Shown here in pieces: positions 24,327 through 33,229 of a stretch of 64,000 nucleotides of DNA (positions are counted from its first letter, which is position 1; each line of letters begins with the position of its first letter). This stretch comes from Metridium senile (lineage: Eukaryota; Cnidaria; Anthozoa; Actiniaria; Metridiidae), in assembly GCA_949775045.1 (NCBI GenBank), contig OX459098.1:19800944-19864943 (forward strand), read 5' to 3'. A model generated the notes under the pieces. It made no database searches. It saw only the letters and a program-made list of their open reading frames with translations, and was not told the origin of the DNA. The position numbers and the translations under genes were made by a program.

Positions 24327-27300
24327 CGATCAGTCAGTGGTTCGAGTCTTGTATTGTAGATTGTTAACGTTGTTTAATGTTGTTGTTGTTGTTGTATTAT
24401 TTTTTTTTGTAAGTGGGTGTTTTTTTTTTTTTTTTTTGTAAGTGGGTGTTGTTTTGTGTTTTTACTTTTTATTGTTATTAAATAAATAAGCATTATTTAT
24501 GAATTATTGTTTATTATGGACTACAATAATTATCTCCATCTACAGGTAAATCCCAAGGACTCAGAATTATTCCGTCTACGGGCGTTATACAACGAGACTC
24601 TCAATGAGTTGAACCAATTAAAACTTAAGGCAAGTTTACATTTGATGTACAATGATAATTATGTAGTGGCGTCCTTGTGGTTTCGAAATAGTGCCTAAGG
24701 GGCTGTTTATATGATGGCGAGTTGTCCCTGCTAGCCGGGATAACTCTTTTGTTTTGTGTTCCCCGGGGAATTCAAGACAATAGAGTTATCCCGGCTAGCA
24801 GGGACAACTCGCTTCCATATAAACAGCCCCTAACTGAATCGTTTGTTTTGTGAAAAAAAGTTAGAGCATTTTTCTTTCGCTCTGACTGGCCGATATAGTT
24901 CGCTATGACTCATTATAAAATATTTGATATAAACCGCGCTCTCTGATTGGCTGAGAAGCCTTCTCTATAACTCAAACAATTTGTTTGATTTGAACTACTG
25001 AATATTTTATAAAAGAATTCAAAAACTCATTAATAATTCATGAGAAATTGACAAAAGAAATCGTAACCGTGACGAGTGTTTTAACTGAAGATATAGATTC
25101 ACCCTAATTTACATAAACTTTAACCTGAATTTTCTCTAATAATCTTTCATAAATCCTTGATTTTTCTTTACAAAAACACAAAATAAGGTTGGAGATTTTG
25201 AAGCTGTTTAATAAACTCGCAGATCGTGTTTTATCAGGTCTAAAACCACTTGGCTTCGCCGTGTGGTTTTGAATCCTGATAAAACACTCCTGCTCGTTTA
25301 TTAAACATTACATACAAAACTCGGCAGTAGTGCTCTATGGAGTTAAAGAGCACTTGGAAATAACATAGAGCACGCTGCCTCGTTTTCTATTTCTTCATCA
25401 GAGCACGGAACACAAAAGGACTGTCTGAAGACATTTAGATTGAAAATATGAACTGCTGACTTAATTTAGTTTTATCATTAAATTGAATTGCACTTGGCAG
25501 TTTGTATTTTAGCAAAAAGGTTGCGTTTTGAGCAGTTTCTATGGGGCAATATCGTGTATGTTTTTGTTAAATATGTTCAGGCTTCACTGTTTTTCAGCCT
25601 CGGTACAATGTTGATTGAATTGGTTAATAAATACAACTACTTTAGATTTCTTGCTTTACTCTAAATTATCTAGCTATTTCTGACGGCACTTCATGTGATC
25701 TAAGCCTGTTCTTTCTTACTTTTCCAGGTCAGCAACATTACACTCACTCCTGGTCCAACTGGACCACAAGGCCAGGAAGGCCTCATTGGACCACGTGGTT
25801 ATAACGGTACCATAGGTCCACCTGGAAACCCAGGAAAAACCGGTCCATCTGGTCCTACTGGTCCAAGAGGATTGAATGGTACTCGAGGTCTTCCAGGACC
25901 ACAGGGACAACAAGGCCTGACTGGACCTCAAGGCCTGACTGGACTACAAGGACCACCAGGAGCTCACGGAAACAATGGTTCTTCTGGTCCAACTGGACCG
26001 CGTGGAAATGCTGGAACTACAGGACCGCAAGGACTACAAGGAGTTAAAGGCCCTCCAGGACTTCAAGGACCACCGGGACTCCCTGGATCGCGAGGTGCAG
26101 GCAATTTTAGTTTGTGTGTGTACAAAAGGAAGGATAGCACCAGTGTGGGTTCAGGATCAAGTGCCGCTACTCAAGTGTTTCTCAACGAGCCAACAGTAAG
26201 TCTTTTATAGTGGATTCTCATTTTATAAAGGTCTTTTCTAAGGGACTACAATCTTGGCAAAAACTAGTGCGACACTTTTATAGTTTTCTCTATTTTGACC
26301 TTTACCTATACATTTACGCTATAATCCTCCCCTCCCCCCTCACGCAATGTTGGTTTTCAGTTAACATGGTTCCCTGATGACTGCCAGGCCAACATTGTGT
26401 AGTGGGGGAAGGGGGAGTGGCTTTAACAACAAATTCAAGATTTTCAAAGCAGTTCGTATCAAAGATATGCCTATTGTTCTGTTGCAATCTCAACCTGTTA
26501 AAAAAGAGAAAAAAATCTCTCTCAAAGTATTTTGTTGTTTCTCACCAAAAATACCATATATGGTAATGGCATTGTTTTCAAGATTGCATGCAGTATCTTT
26601 GATACGTGTCTCACTTAGTTTTTACCGAGATTGTAGCTTACAACACAACACATATATCAATATTCTGATAAAGACGTGCGTTCTTTATTTACCCCAAATG
26701 TGATCTTTGTAAGGTATTGGCCATGGAGAATCATTCCTCTATTCTGGAAAGAGAGCACAAGCTACAATATTTTTGTTCACATATTTGCAAATTTCTTTGT
26801 ATTTTAATAACAAATATGGAGGCCGTGAGACTTTTCGAGCACTAACAAGGGTCTGTTTACGCAGGCTAATATGGATGGTTCAGCTATATACGGAAGAGGG
26901 CACGAAAAAATAAAACATTGTATATATGCGTGTTGATTTAATGCTTTTAATCGCAATACTCCAGTTTAATGTTAACTAGCACCACTGTACTACTTAAGCC
27001 TGGTTTCCATATGATCGCTACGATCGCTGCGATCGCCGAAAATCAAGTTTGCCCATCAGAATATAGCTCAGAGTTCTTTATGATTAAACAAAATCGACTC
27101 TGATTTTTTATGTTAAGGTTTATTTTGTCAAATTTAAGCTTCAACCTTTAGTCAGCAGTGATATTTTTATTATTTCACAAAACCAGAGCGCCATAACAGC
27201 GATCCTGGGGACCGTAGCAATTATATGGGAACCAGGCTTTAAGAATGAGAAAATGAACCTTTTGTACAATAGTACTGCGCTGTTGTTCAGTGATATTATT

Positions 27301-28016
27301 GTAATTTCTATTAATGTAAACATGTATCCCATGATGCATTGCGTTAGTTAGTGCTGCTCGTGTAGTGAACCAAGATGGCGGATTATATCCTACTTCAGTA
27401 TTGTTTATAGTGTATTATTGTGTTTATCGAGCCCAATCAACATCTGCTGGATAGAAGCAAGGATGGTACCAGTTTGTTAGAGTGCGTGGCGTTCTGTGCG
27501 AGAGGTCCACGAGTTCAATTCCCAGTGACCTCACATCCTTGTTTCGACTTCTCTCCTTTCCGTAGTTTTAGATACCCGTAAAACGGAGCACTGATGGAGA
27601 GAGGGGAGTAAAATGAGCACAGTCGGCCTCAAGTTTATCAGTCTATGACTGTCACGAGCTACCGACGTTAAATAAACTTACTTTACTTTACTTTTACTTT
27701 AGATAACATTGTTCTACATGGAATAACAGTTCTAGTTAGCTTTACAAATGATTTTTACATGGGTATAGTGTTATTAACTAAGGTTATTAACTGTTATTAA
27801 TTAAGGTGTTTTCCTTTTTACCAGAATCGTCGTATCATCGGAGCCGTTTGCTCAAGTAACAATGCTGAGGCGTTTATTCTTACAACTGAAATACGTGCTG
27901 ATAATGGTAGACGAGTATATAAATGTGATTGTCAGGGACAGTCAAAATTCTTCGGATTATCAGACCTTCGTATGGTCTGTTATCTGAACTACTGGGAATG
28001 CCCGCTGTCCAGATAG
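16735..28016 (+). CDS. Gene B: type II membrane-anchored collagen-like protein
   Basis: Proposed exons are 16735-17176, 22268-22350, 22632-22760, 24546-24629, 25728-26195 and 27825-28016 (stop TAG). They join in frame to about 465 residues. Order: cytoplasmic region (1-106), transmembrane anchor (about 107-133), Cys stalk, three short coil exons with NVS and NMT sequons, about 39 Gly-X-Y triplets, and a 63-residue Cys-rich C-terminal domain ending YWECPLSR. The absence of a signal peptide and the internal anchor imply N-in/C-out topology, as in vertebrate gliomedin, ectodysplasin and MACIT collagens; trimerisation through the coil is inferred. Exons 2-6 are strongly supported by near-identical exons in gene C. 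Exon 1 is joined on position and phase (1 to 1) across a 5.1-kb intron and differs strongly from exon 1 of C and D, so it could belong to another copy. Exon 4 uses a GC donor. Confidence 0.75.
17197..17770. repeat. ~100-bp minisatellite in gene B intron 1
   Basis: About six degenerate units, each with GATATAAGATATCCATTCAA, a TATATAC-rich stretch, TTTATTCCTTCGAA and CATCGTACAAT. Unit starts are near 17197, 17296, 17397, 17497, 17578 and 17669. Confidence 0.85.
17771..18310. other. Gene B intron 1, unassigned sequence
   Basis: Contains a degenerate stretch near 18025-18090 related to the G-rich element at 13345-13760 (GCCGGGATGACGCAAAAATG). No exon supported. Confidence 0.35.
18311..18418. mobile_element. 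MITE with 10-bp target duplication, TATCCTGAGAAAAC family
   Basis: CCTGAGAAAACAGACGTCC at the left is mirrored by GAACGTCTGTTTTCTCAGG at the right, with an inner GCTCCTCTT/AAGAGGAGC arm. It is flanked by TACTTCAACC (18301-18310) and TACTTTAACC (18419-18428). A 9-10-base duplication is typical of Mutator-like elements. Same family as 8940-9017. Confidence 0.7.
18568..18664 (+). pseudogene. Possible LINE C-terminal remnant
   Basis: The open stretch [20 protein letters not shown] followed by [14 protein letters not shown] resembles the A-x-D-R-x-x-W-R tail found at the C-terminus of several non-LTR retrotransposon polyproteins. Short and without other domains, so tentative. Confidence 0.35.
18665..19889. 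other. Gene B intron 1, no supported exon
   Basis: A weak exon-like stretch at 18819-18905 (see findings) and short chance frames. GTCCGAATCGTCAGTAAG-type sequence occurs twice (near 19071 and 19195) as a short direct repeat. Confidence 0.35.
19890..20195. repeat. (GGAT/GAAT)n microsatellite
   Basis: Runs of GGATGGATGAATGAAT, same class as 4290-4990 and 7248-7520. The His/Pro/Ser/Ile frames opposite are repeat products. Confidence 0.9.
20196..21821. other. Gene B intron 1, unassigned
   Basis: No exon supported. A GGGCTCTTAAA direct repeat lies near 20641-20668, and GGGGGGTGTC/GACACCCCCC forms an imperfect inverted repeat near 20733-20763. Confidence 0.35.
21822..21875. mobile_element. Mini-palindrome CAACCTCGTTCTC...GGGAACGAGGTTG
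   Basis: A 54-base near-palindrome with a CTCCTTTCGCTCC loop. A related CCTGGGAACGAGGTTGG end occurs near 62300. Confidence 0.6.
21979..22057. mobile_element. Small MITE TACCCTGCGACCAGAGGTT...CAGGGTA
   Basis: TACCCTGCGACCAGAGGTT is mirrored by AACCTCTGCTCTCAGGGTA around an A-rich centre. The outer ends match the element at 62251-62406. Confidence 0.6.
22268..22350 (+). CDS. Gene B exon 2 (coiled-coil, 83 nt)
   Basis: Acceptor GCTTGTAG, donor GTAAGA. In phase 1 it reads [20 protein letters not shown] followed by VSHLTKMM: a coil-like pattern with an NVS glycosylation sequon. The exon is nearly identical to 49362-49444 of gene C (one residue, D to Y). Confidence 0.88.
22545..22580. repeat. 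(AT)n microsatellite in intron 2
   Basis: Dinucleotide AT run; absent from the corresponding intron of gene C. Confidence 0.85.
22632..22760 (+). CDS. Gene B exon 3 (coil plus Thr-rich linker, 129 nt)
   Basis: Acceptor TATTTTAG, donor GTAAGA, phase 0 at both ends. It reads [20 protein letters not shown] then [19 protein letters not shown] and NTPL. Heptad-spaced hydrophobics with an NMT sequon are followed by a Thr/Pro-rich segment likely to be flexible or O-glycosylated. The gene C copy differs by a single base. Confidence 0.88.
22830..23045. repeat. 22-bp minisatellite TTATTATTGATTGGCCGTCGAT
   Basis: About nine units of roughly 22 bases (TATTGATTGGCCGTCGATTT and a TAACCATCGAT variant) in intron 3. 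The equivalent array in gene C is split by a LINE insertion (50125-52270). Confidence 0.85.
23046..23500. other. Gene B intron 3, duplicated in gene C
   Basis: Unassigned sequence that aligns with about 52640-53200 of the C block. No exon supported. Confidence 0.5.
23501..23793. mobile_element. Fold-back MITE, ATACACCTAATTC ends, B-specific
   Basis: ATACACCTAATTCAAAATAG and GTTGACGGGGCGAACGG at the left are mirrored by CCGTTCGCCCCGTCAAC and GAATTAGGTGTAT at the right. The inner arms TTTCTAAATTACCCAAACA and CGTTCAGCGA are also mirrored. The C block lacks it near 53200, so it inserted after the duplication or was lost in C. Confidence 0.8.
23794..24545. repeat. Intron 3 with two (ATT)n microsatellites
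   Basis: ATT runs lie at about 24119-24160 and 24233-24326. The first follows AATGCGCAATATAAGTAAT, a SINE/LINE-type tail. Poly-T runs and a duplicated GTAAGTGGGTGTT segment lie near 24411-24450. The corresponding C intron is shorter and lacks the ATT runs. Confidence 0.8.
24546..24629 (+). CDS. Gene B exon 4 (coiled-coil, 84 nt, GC donor)
   Basis: Acceptor CTACAG. It reads [20 protein letters not shown] then ELNQLKLK: a strong heptad pattern with an NET sequon. The following donor is GCAAGT, whereas the otherwise near-identical exon in gene C has GTAAGT. Confidence 0.88.
24699..24830. mobile_element. Palindromic MITE with TAA duplication, B-specific
   Basis: The inverted repeats GGGGCTGTTTATATG and GTTGTCCCTGCTAGCCGGG are mirrored at the right, ending CAGCCCC. 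TAA flanks both sides (24696-24698, 24831-24833). The gene C intron shows the uninterrupted site (GTCTAACTGAAG). A 3-base TWA duplication suggests PIF/Harbinger ancestry. A related end, TAAGGGGCCGTTTACATGG, lies near 45788. Confidence 0.8.
24831..25727. other. Gene B intron 4 with hairpin MITE at 25205-25306
   Basis: Contains copy 2 of the GTTTAATAAAC...GTTTTATCAGG hairpin family (25205-25306), shared with gene C at 54081-54180. A GTGCTCTATGGAGTTAAAGA segment near 25328 resembles the element at 1014. No exon supported. Confidence 0.6.
25728..26195 (+). CDS. Gene B collagen exon (156 codons)
   Basis: Acceptor TTTCCAG, donor GTAAGT, phase 0. It starts VSNITLTPG and continues with about 39 uninterrupted Gly-X-Y triplets, including several NGT, NGS and NNG sites and Gly-Pro-Pro triplets suited to prolyl hydroxylation. 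It ends [20 protein letters not shown]. Relative to gene C it has two extra triplets (GYNGTI) and lacks a 66-residue duplicated segment. Confidence 0.92.
26196..26996. other. Gene B intron 5, first part
   Basis: Aligned over most of its length with gene C (55990-56700). A short inverted repeat built on CACGCAATGTTGG/CCAACATTGTGTA lies near 26340-26400. Frames of about 100 codons here are shared with C only because of the duplication. Confidence 0.5.
26997..27238. mobile_element. MITE AGCCTGGTTTCC...GGAACCAGGCT with TTA duplication
   Basis: Terminal inverted repeats AGCCTGGTTTCCATATGATC / GGAACCAGGCT are flanked by TTA (26994-26996, 27239-27241). The gene C intron has the empty site. Harbinger-like by target duplication. 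Confidence 0.75.
27456..27703 (+). mobile_element. tRNA-derived SINE in gene B intron 5
   Basis: A CAGTTTGTTAGAGTGCG A-box-like start and a GAGTTCAATTCCC B-box-like segment are followed by a body and a (CTTTA)n tail. The same insertion lies at 56937-57196 in gene C, so it predates the duplication. Confidence 0.65.
27825..28016 (+). CDS. Gene B C-terminal Cys-rich domain exon
   Basis: Acceptor TTTTTACCAG, stop TAG. 63 residues begin [17 protein letters not shown], then [14 protein letters not shown] and end [12 protein letters not shown]. Five Cys here plus the Cys in LCVY of the previous exon give six Cys conserved with genes A and C. Confidence 0.92.
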   Translation, partial: NRRIIGAVCSSNNAEAFILTTEIRADNGRRVYKCDCQGQSKFFGLSDLRMVCYLNYWECPLSR

Positions 28017-28189
28017 TAGTGTAGTCTAGATACATCAGTTTCTAAAAGGTTGTCAATAACGATAGTTCATAAGCACAAATTCTAGAGGTTATTAATAGTT
28101 CAAGTTCTGCGACAGGAAGAATCAGTTTTAATTGCCTTTAATGTAAATATATATAATTGATTAACTATAACTATAACTGAACGTCTGTT

Positions 28190-28385
28190 CTGTTATGTGA
28201 ACTACTGGGAATGCCCGCTGTCCAGTTAGTAGTGTAGTCTAGATTACATCAGTTTCTAAAAGGTTGTCAATAACATAAGCACATATTCTAGAATATTTAT
28301 AGTTTCTGCGATAGGAAGAATCAGTATTAATTGCATTTAATGTAAATATATATAATTGATTAACTAAAACTAAAACTTAACGTAG
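28190..28385 (+). pseudogene. Duplicated tail of the terminal exon and 3'UTR
   Basis: A tandem copy of about 190 bases covering the last codons (GTTATGTGAACTACTGGG to CCAGTTAG) and downstream sequence. Its bases match gene C (TTATGTG, CCAGTTAG) better than the adjacent B original (TTATCTG, CCAGATAG). Confidence 0.8.
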
Positions 28386-29937
28386 ATTTGATTTTGTTTA
28401 CGTAATGATATTACCTTATTGCAAGAGTGTTGTCACTTGGAAAAAGAACATCAGTAATTTAGCCTAGTTCAAACCTCGAATCTCACATGTACCGAATCTA
28501 ATGTAATTAAGCAAAACCCTTTAAAACACATATGAAATGCGACGTTTGAACTAGGCATTAGTGAGAAAGTTCAGGTTTAGTGATGTTTTTTCTTCTTCTT
28601 AAAATTACAAAAGTAATGACAACGTTCTTGCATTTTGTTGTATACCCATAACCCCTTTCGATTTTTATAGGAATGATCTCGGTATGATGTTTTGTAGGGC
28701 AACTTCATTGAAATAGAAGTATATGTACATATGTAATTATAGAGGATTTAAAATAGCTAGAGAATAATACGAAATTGTTAGTGTTAGTTGTCGATCATAA
28801 TTCATCATTTTCCCAATTTTTCTAATTGTATAATATAATTCTATGTAAATAATAATAACGGATACCATTATTAAAAATATACTGACAGCAAATCTATTAT
28901 TGTAATAAGGAATATAATTAGTAACAGTGATCTTCCCTAAAACAATAAATATAAGAATTGATTTTAGAATGCAGAGTATGGACGAGAATAATCAAGGATA
29001 TACAGCCATTTGAAAACACGTCGCGACTACGCGATTAGACCTAAAAGGGGTATGGTTTGAAATCACTGAAGTGGTTAGCTGCATATTTTATCAATATCTT
29101 CAGCTCTCAGTGCCTTGTTTCCATTTTCATTATATTAGCCAAGCATAGAGCGAAGATCTACGCTGGCGAAATATTTGGATGACCGGCATAAGTTTTCTGT
29201 TTGAAAACCGAAGTGGCTATTTATTTGTCGATATTTCCTCGCTCTATACAACGGGTTATCTCAAAATTCATTGCCCTCTTATTTTCTTTGCATTCATTCG
29301 TGTACTCTCCATATTTCAGCATATTTTTACCCATACTCCCTTTCGGGCTAGTCGCAAAGACGGTCAGCGACAACGTTTTTTCAAATGGCTGTATACTCCC
29401 AAGATCATCAAGATATGACATCAATCTTGCCCAATAGACATGCAGTTTCATGTTATCTAGCACCGCTGTACTATTTGACAAAAGGCGCATTTGCAAAGGG
29501 ATAGCCTCGATTCAGAGTAAATTCAAATGTGTTTTCTATTGAGCGTTAACATTTGTTCGTGCTTTGCTTGGAATGTGTGAGTATTTTGACAACAAATCGA
29601 GGCTATCCCTGTGCAAATGCACCTTTGTCAAATAGTACAGCGGTGATAGATAACGTGACAATGCAGTATTTAATGATTAATTCAGTTCTTAAATCTTAGC
29701 CAATTTTTAAAAAAATTTGTAGACGCCTCGTCCAATCAGAATCTATCTAATATCTTTGTAAATCTTTGTATTATAGGATACATTCACTCTACGTAATACA
29801 ATTAGTCTGAGCTGAATGATTAAATAAATAATAGGAAATTAAAATAGTCTGCGTTACTTGAATGTCCGCGGTTGTTCAAGATACTTATAATATACTGTAA
29901 AAAATTACAATTAAATCGTTAACTGTACTCTGCAGAC
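28386..29937. other. Downstream of gene B, duplicated with C; fold-back elements
   Basis: Three fold-back elements are shared with the C block. 28459-28560 has GCCTAGTTCAAAC ends. About 29000-29400 has a CATTTGAAAACACGT arm mirrored by ACGTTTTTTCAAATG. 29452-29660 has arms of about 70 bases (AGCACCGCTGTACTATTTGA / TCAAATAGTACAGCGGTG). Equivalents in C are 57725-57856, about 58320-58720 and 58776-58985. Frames of 70-90 codons here are by-products. Confidence 0.6.
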
Positions 29938-32387
29938 CACAGGCAGCCCAACTATTCTCTTTGAGGATTTTTTTCAATGACAATAAAGTTATTTTCAACC
30001 GCGCGCCGAGCGAAATACATATTGAGCGCGCGGGTGGGGTTCCTGTGGTGTATTTGTTTGAAAGCTCGCGGATGGGATTCCTGTGGCTTTTTTTGCAAGC
30101 AATTTTTTGTCAAAGTCGCGCGGTGTTGAAGAGGGAGGTATTTTGACAAGGTATGAAACTCGGTCACGTGACAAATTTAGTTTCGCGCGTAGTAAATCAG
30201 CCCTGGGAGAAAATTTTAATTTTTCTTCGAATATATAAAACTTACGTTGATCTGCAACTACAGTAAAAAGTATGATCATCTCCGACCTCAGCAAAAGGGT
30301 TAAAATTAATTTATAAAAAGGGCAGCATGGAACCGAGGTTCGCCGCAGGTTGTGGTGACGGATTTCGGAAATTTTACAATCGTGGAGCAATCGTGGAGCA
30401 ATCGTGAAAATATCGATCGAGACTAAATTCACTCTCATTCACCGATACAGCCAATCTCGAGCCCAGCGTCACGTCTGGCTTTTTGTCAGCGGTCTTATGG
30501 CGCCCGACATTAGACTCTGGGGGAACGGAATTTTCAGCTCCGATTTTGGAGTTCCGGTTTCTATTGCGCATGCTTAGTTAATATTATAATGATCTGTGGG
30601 TTTGGGCATCCTGTGTTACTTAGTACGTTAATGACATTCAAAATATTATTGACCTAGTAGCATTTTAAATATTTTCTAAGCCAAAATATAAACATTTTCC
30701 TCACTAATGAAACATTTAAAGTTTAGGAAGGTTTTTTAACGGCCATCAGGGTTTATATAATGATATAAAAACGCGTCTAAATCTCCTTCAATTCAGATCA
30801 CTTTAGCCGTCGATTTATTTATAGTTTTCCAACGGTTATTAGTTTGCTTTCGTGGTACGATTGACCTTTAGTAAATAACTGGATGTCAGAGGAGTATTTT
30901 GTGTGTATTGGTGTATTCAATTTGCTTCGCGACTCAATAATCATCGCTTAACTTAGGATAACTTAGCGGCGATACAATATCTCTTCGCTTCGCGACTCGT
31001 ATATTTCATAAACGACGATATTTAATATTCTATCTAGTATTAAAGAACCGTTGACGTCGTATTACATGTAATCGCAAAATTTACATTTTGAATGTACATT
31101 TGTTTACATGATGGACCAATCAGAGATTTTACTTCGTCTGTTTCCGGTCTGACCATTGTATTTTCAAGGGCCAATCAGCATAAGCAGAGAATTCCGGTCC
31201 CCCAGAGTCTTACGTTACTCGGCTGGCCAAGAGGAACGAAGGCTCGGGGTTCGAGATTGCGATACAGCCGAAAAAGGTGTTGATTACAGTCTTGCATTAA
31301 CTTTTGCATTGTTAAAATGACTTAAAACTCAAAGAAAGAAAACAAGAGAATGTATTTTATTGTGAAAAATCATGGGATGGTGAATCAAGAGTAAACAAGA
31401 TTGTGATTTGCACTGCAGTGTCTGGCTACGGTGATTTGAGTTTTCATTCAAAACACCTGTGAGATTCAAGTGTCACTGAGCACTTGCTTTTGAAGTCAAC
31501 GATGATCTTCACCATAAAAAAAAACGAGGGAAAGCTTTTCTAGTAGCCTGGTGTGTACAGGTAATTATTGGAGTTGAAGTTTTTATGTCAAAACGAATAA
31601 TATTATCTTGTTCAAACCAACTAAAACCCGAACTAAACAGTGAATTTGTGATGGCCGCTTTGCGAAGTTTTCCACTTGATTGGATCAAATTAAAAAAGTT
31701 ATTTCGTGAAAACTTTAGTTAGTTTAGCGGTTCAAACAAAAATACATTTGCTATGAAAGTGTGAAGCGTTGATAGTTGTATTTTATAAACTATTTTCGAA
31801 AAACTGTAAAAGCTAAAACATTATCTTTACAGATTTTAATTATTAAAAACACTTTGAACACAATTTTTTCACATTGTAAAATATATTAACTATATGTTTA
31901 GCATTTCAATAAACTTGGAAAGAAATTTCACATACTGGCTGTTTGTTTTTGTTAGAGGTTTACTTAGTGAAAATCCGTATAAGAAAATAAAACTTGTTTC
32001 AAAAGAAAAGTTTGAATATGATAAGTTTTTCTACCGGGGTTTTTCTTTGGCGAGTCAGTCGATTGCTTCTCGCGTCCTTCTCGGCGCTCGTCGCTGAGTC
32101 TTCGCCGTCACCACAAGCTGCGGCGCACATCTATCCATCCACGCCATCGAGTTTCACACCTTGTATCAAGATACTACTTTCTTCGATCTTTTTGTCGTAC
32201 GTGCGATTCTGCGCGACCGAAAAATTGCTTGCAAAAAAGCCACAGGAATCCCATCCGCGAGCTTTCAAACAAATACACCACAGGAACCCCACCCGCGCGC
32301 TCAATATGTATTTCGCTCGGCGCGCGGTTGAAAATAGCTTTATTGTCATTTAAAAAATCCTCAAACAGAATAGTTGGGCTGCCTGTG
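29938..32387. mobile_element. 2.45-kb TIR transposon, CACAGGCAGCCC ends, 7-bp duplication
   Basis: Near-perfect terminal inverted repeats of about 170 bases start CACAGGCAGCCCAACTATTC. The flanking duplication is TGCAGAC (29931-29937 and 32388-32394). The C block shows the empty site (CTCTGCAGAGTACC near 59265). No transposase frame was found inside; the largest frames lie in the TIRs, so it is probably non-autonomous. The tips and 7-base duplication match the small element at 37029-37278. Confidence 0.85.
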
Positions 32388-33229
32388 TGCAGACTACCAA
32401 TTATTAGTTTTTCAGTATATTATAAATTAAACATCGCACGATCGTTTCGTACAATTTGTAATTCATAGATACTTGTGATCAATTTGAAAGCTATCAAATC
32501 CACCTTTTCTTACTAAAAAGAAGGCTAATTTGCATACAGATCACGTGGTATAAATGTCGCTTTGTGATTGGTTCAAACGAAAGTTAGGACAACTCTACAT
32601 GGTTTGGAAGTCGCTCATATAGAGAAATTTGTAAATCTTGGATTGTCTCGTTATTAAAATGGTTAAATATTACTCTGTTAGGAAGCACATATATACAAAT
32701 CTAAACATTAGATAGAGACTAAAGCTATCAATGAAGAAGTAAGGACTTTCCACGTGAAATTCGGCAATGGATCGACGTCAATGCCTTCAGCTACAATGCA
32801 ACGACGAAGGAAAAAAACAAACTGAAGATGTTGTTTTATGAAAGTTAAACCGGCAAAAAATCCTCTCAAAAGCCGACTATTGGCTGCAAATCATGGTTAG
32901 GTATATTTGTTTCTTTTAAAGGGCTACTGAAGTACCTAAATGACCCATTTTGAAGAGAAAATGCATTAAATTTAAAACTCAAAAATCGACTTTTCAGTGC
33001 AATATTATGTTTTTAGATTCCCGAATTTTCCATTTGAAATACCCGCGTTGACCTCTATGTAAGCCGCCATCTTGCGAGCCAGCAATTTCTCAGCGGACTC
33101 TCCCTTGACGTCATAACGTCAAGCTAGCTCGGCTAGCTCGTGTTGGAGCTCGTTGAGCTTGTTTTGATGTACGAATGAGTGATTGTTTTCTTGTTTTTCC
33201 CAACAATCTTTTATGTTGGTTTTCCGAAA

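Noticed and set aside
26377..26703. 108-codon frame in gene B intron 5 (also 56371-56667)
   Set aside because: No initiation context, no family signature, and the frame differs between copies.
29179..29496. Overlapping 78-91-codon frames conserved between 29.2 kb and 58.5 kb
   Set aside because: Conservation follows from the recent segmental duplication; the DNA is a fold-back element and frames overlap in three registers.
29995..30438. 147-codon minus-strand frame
   Set aside because: Lies largely in the terminal inverted repeat of the 2.45-kb transposon, has no domain and is partly mirrored in the other TIR.
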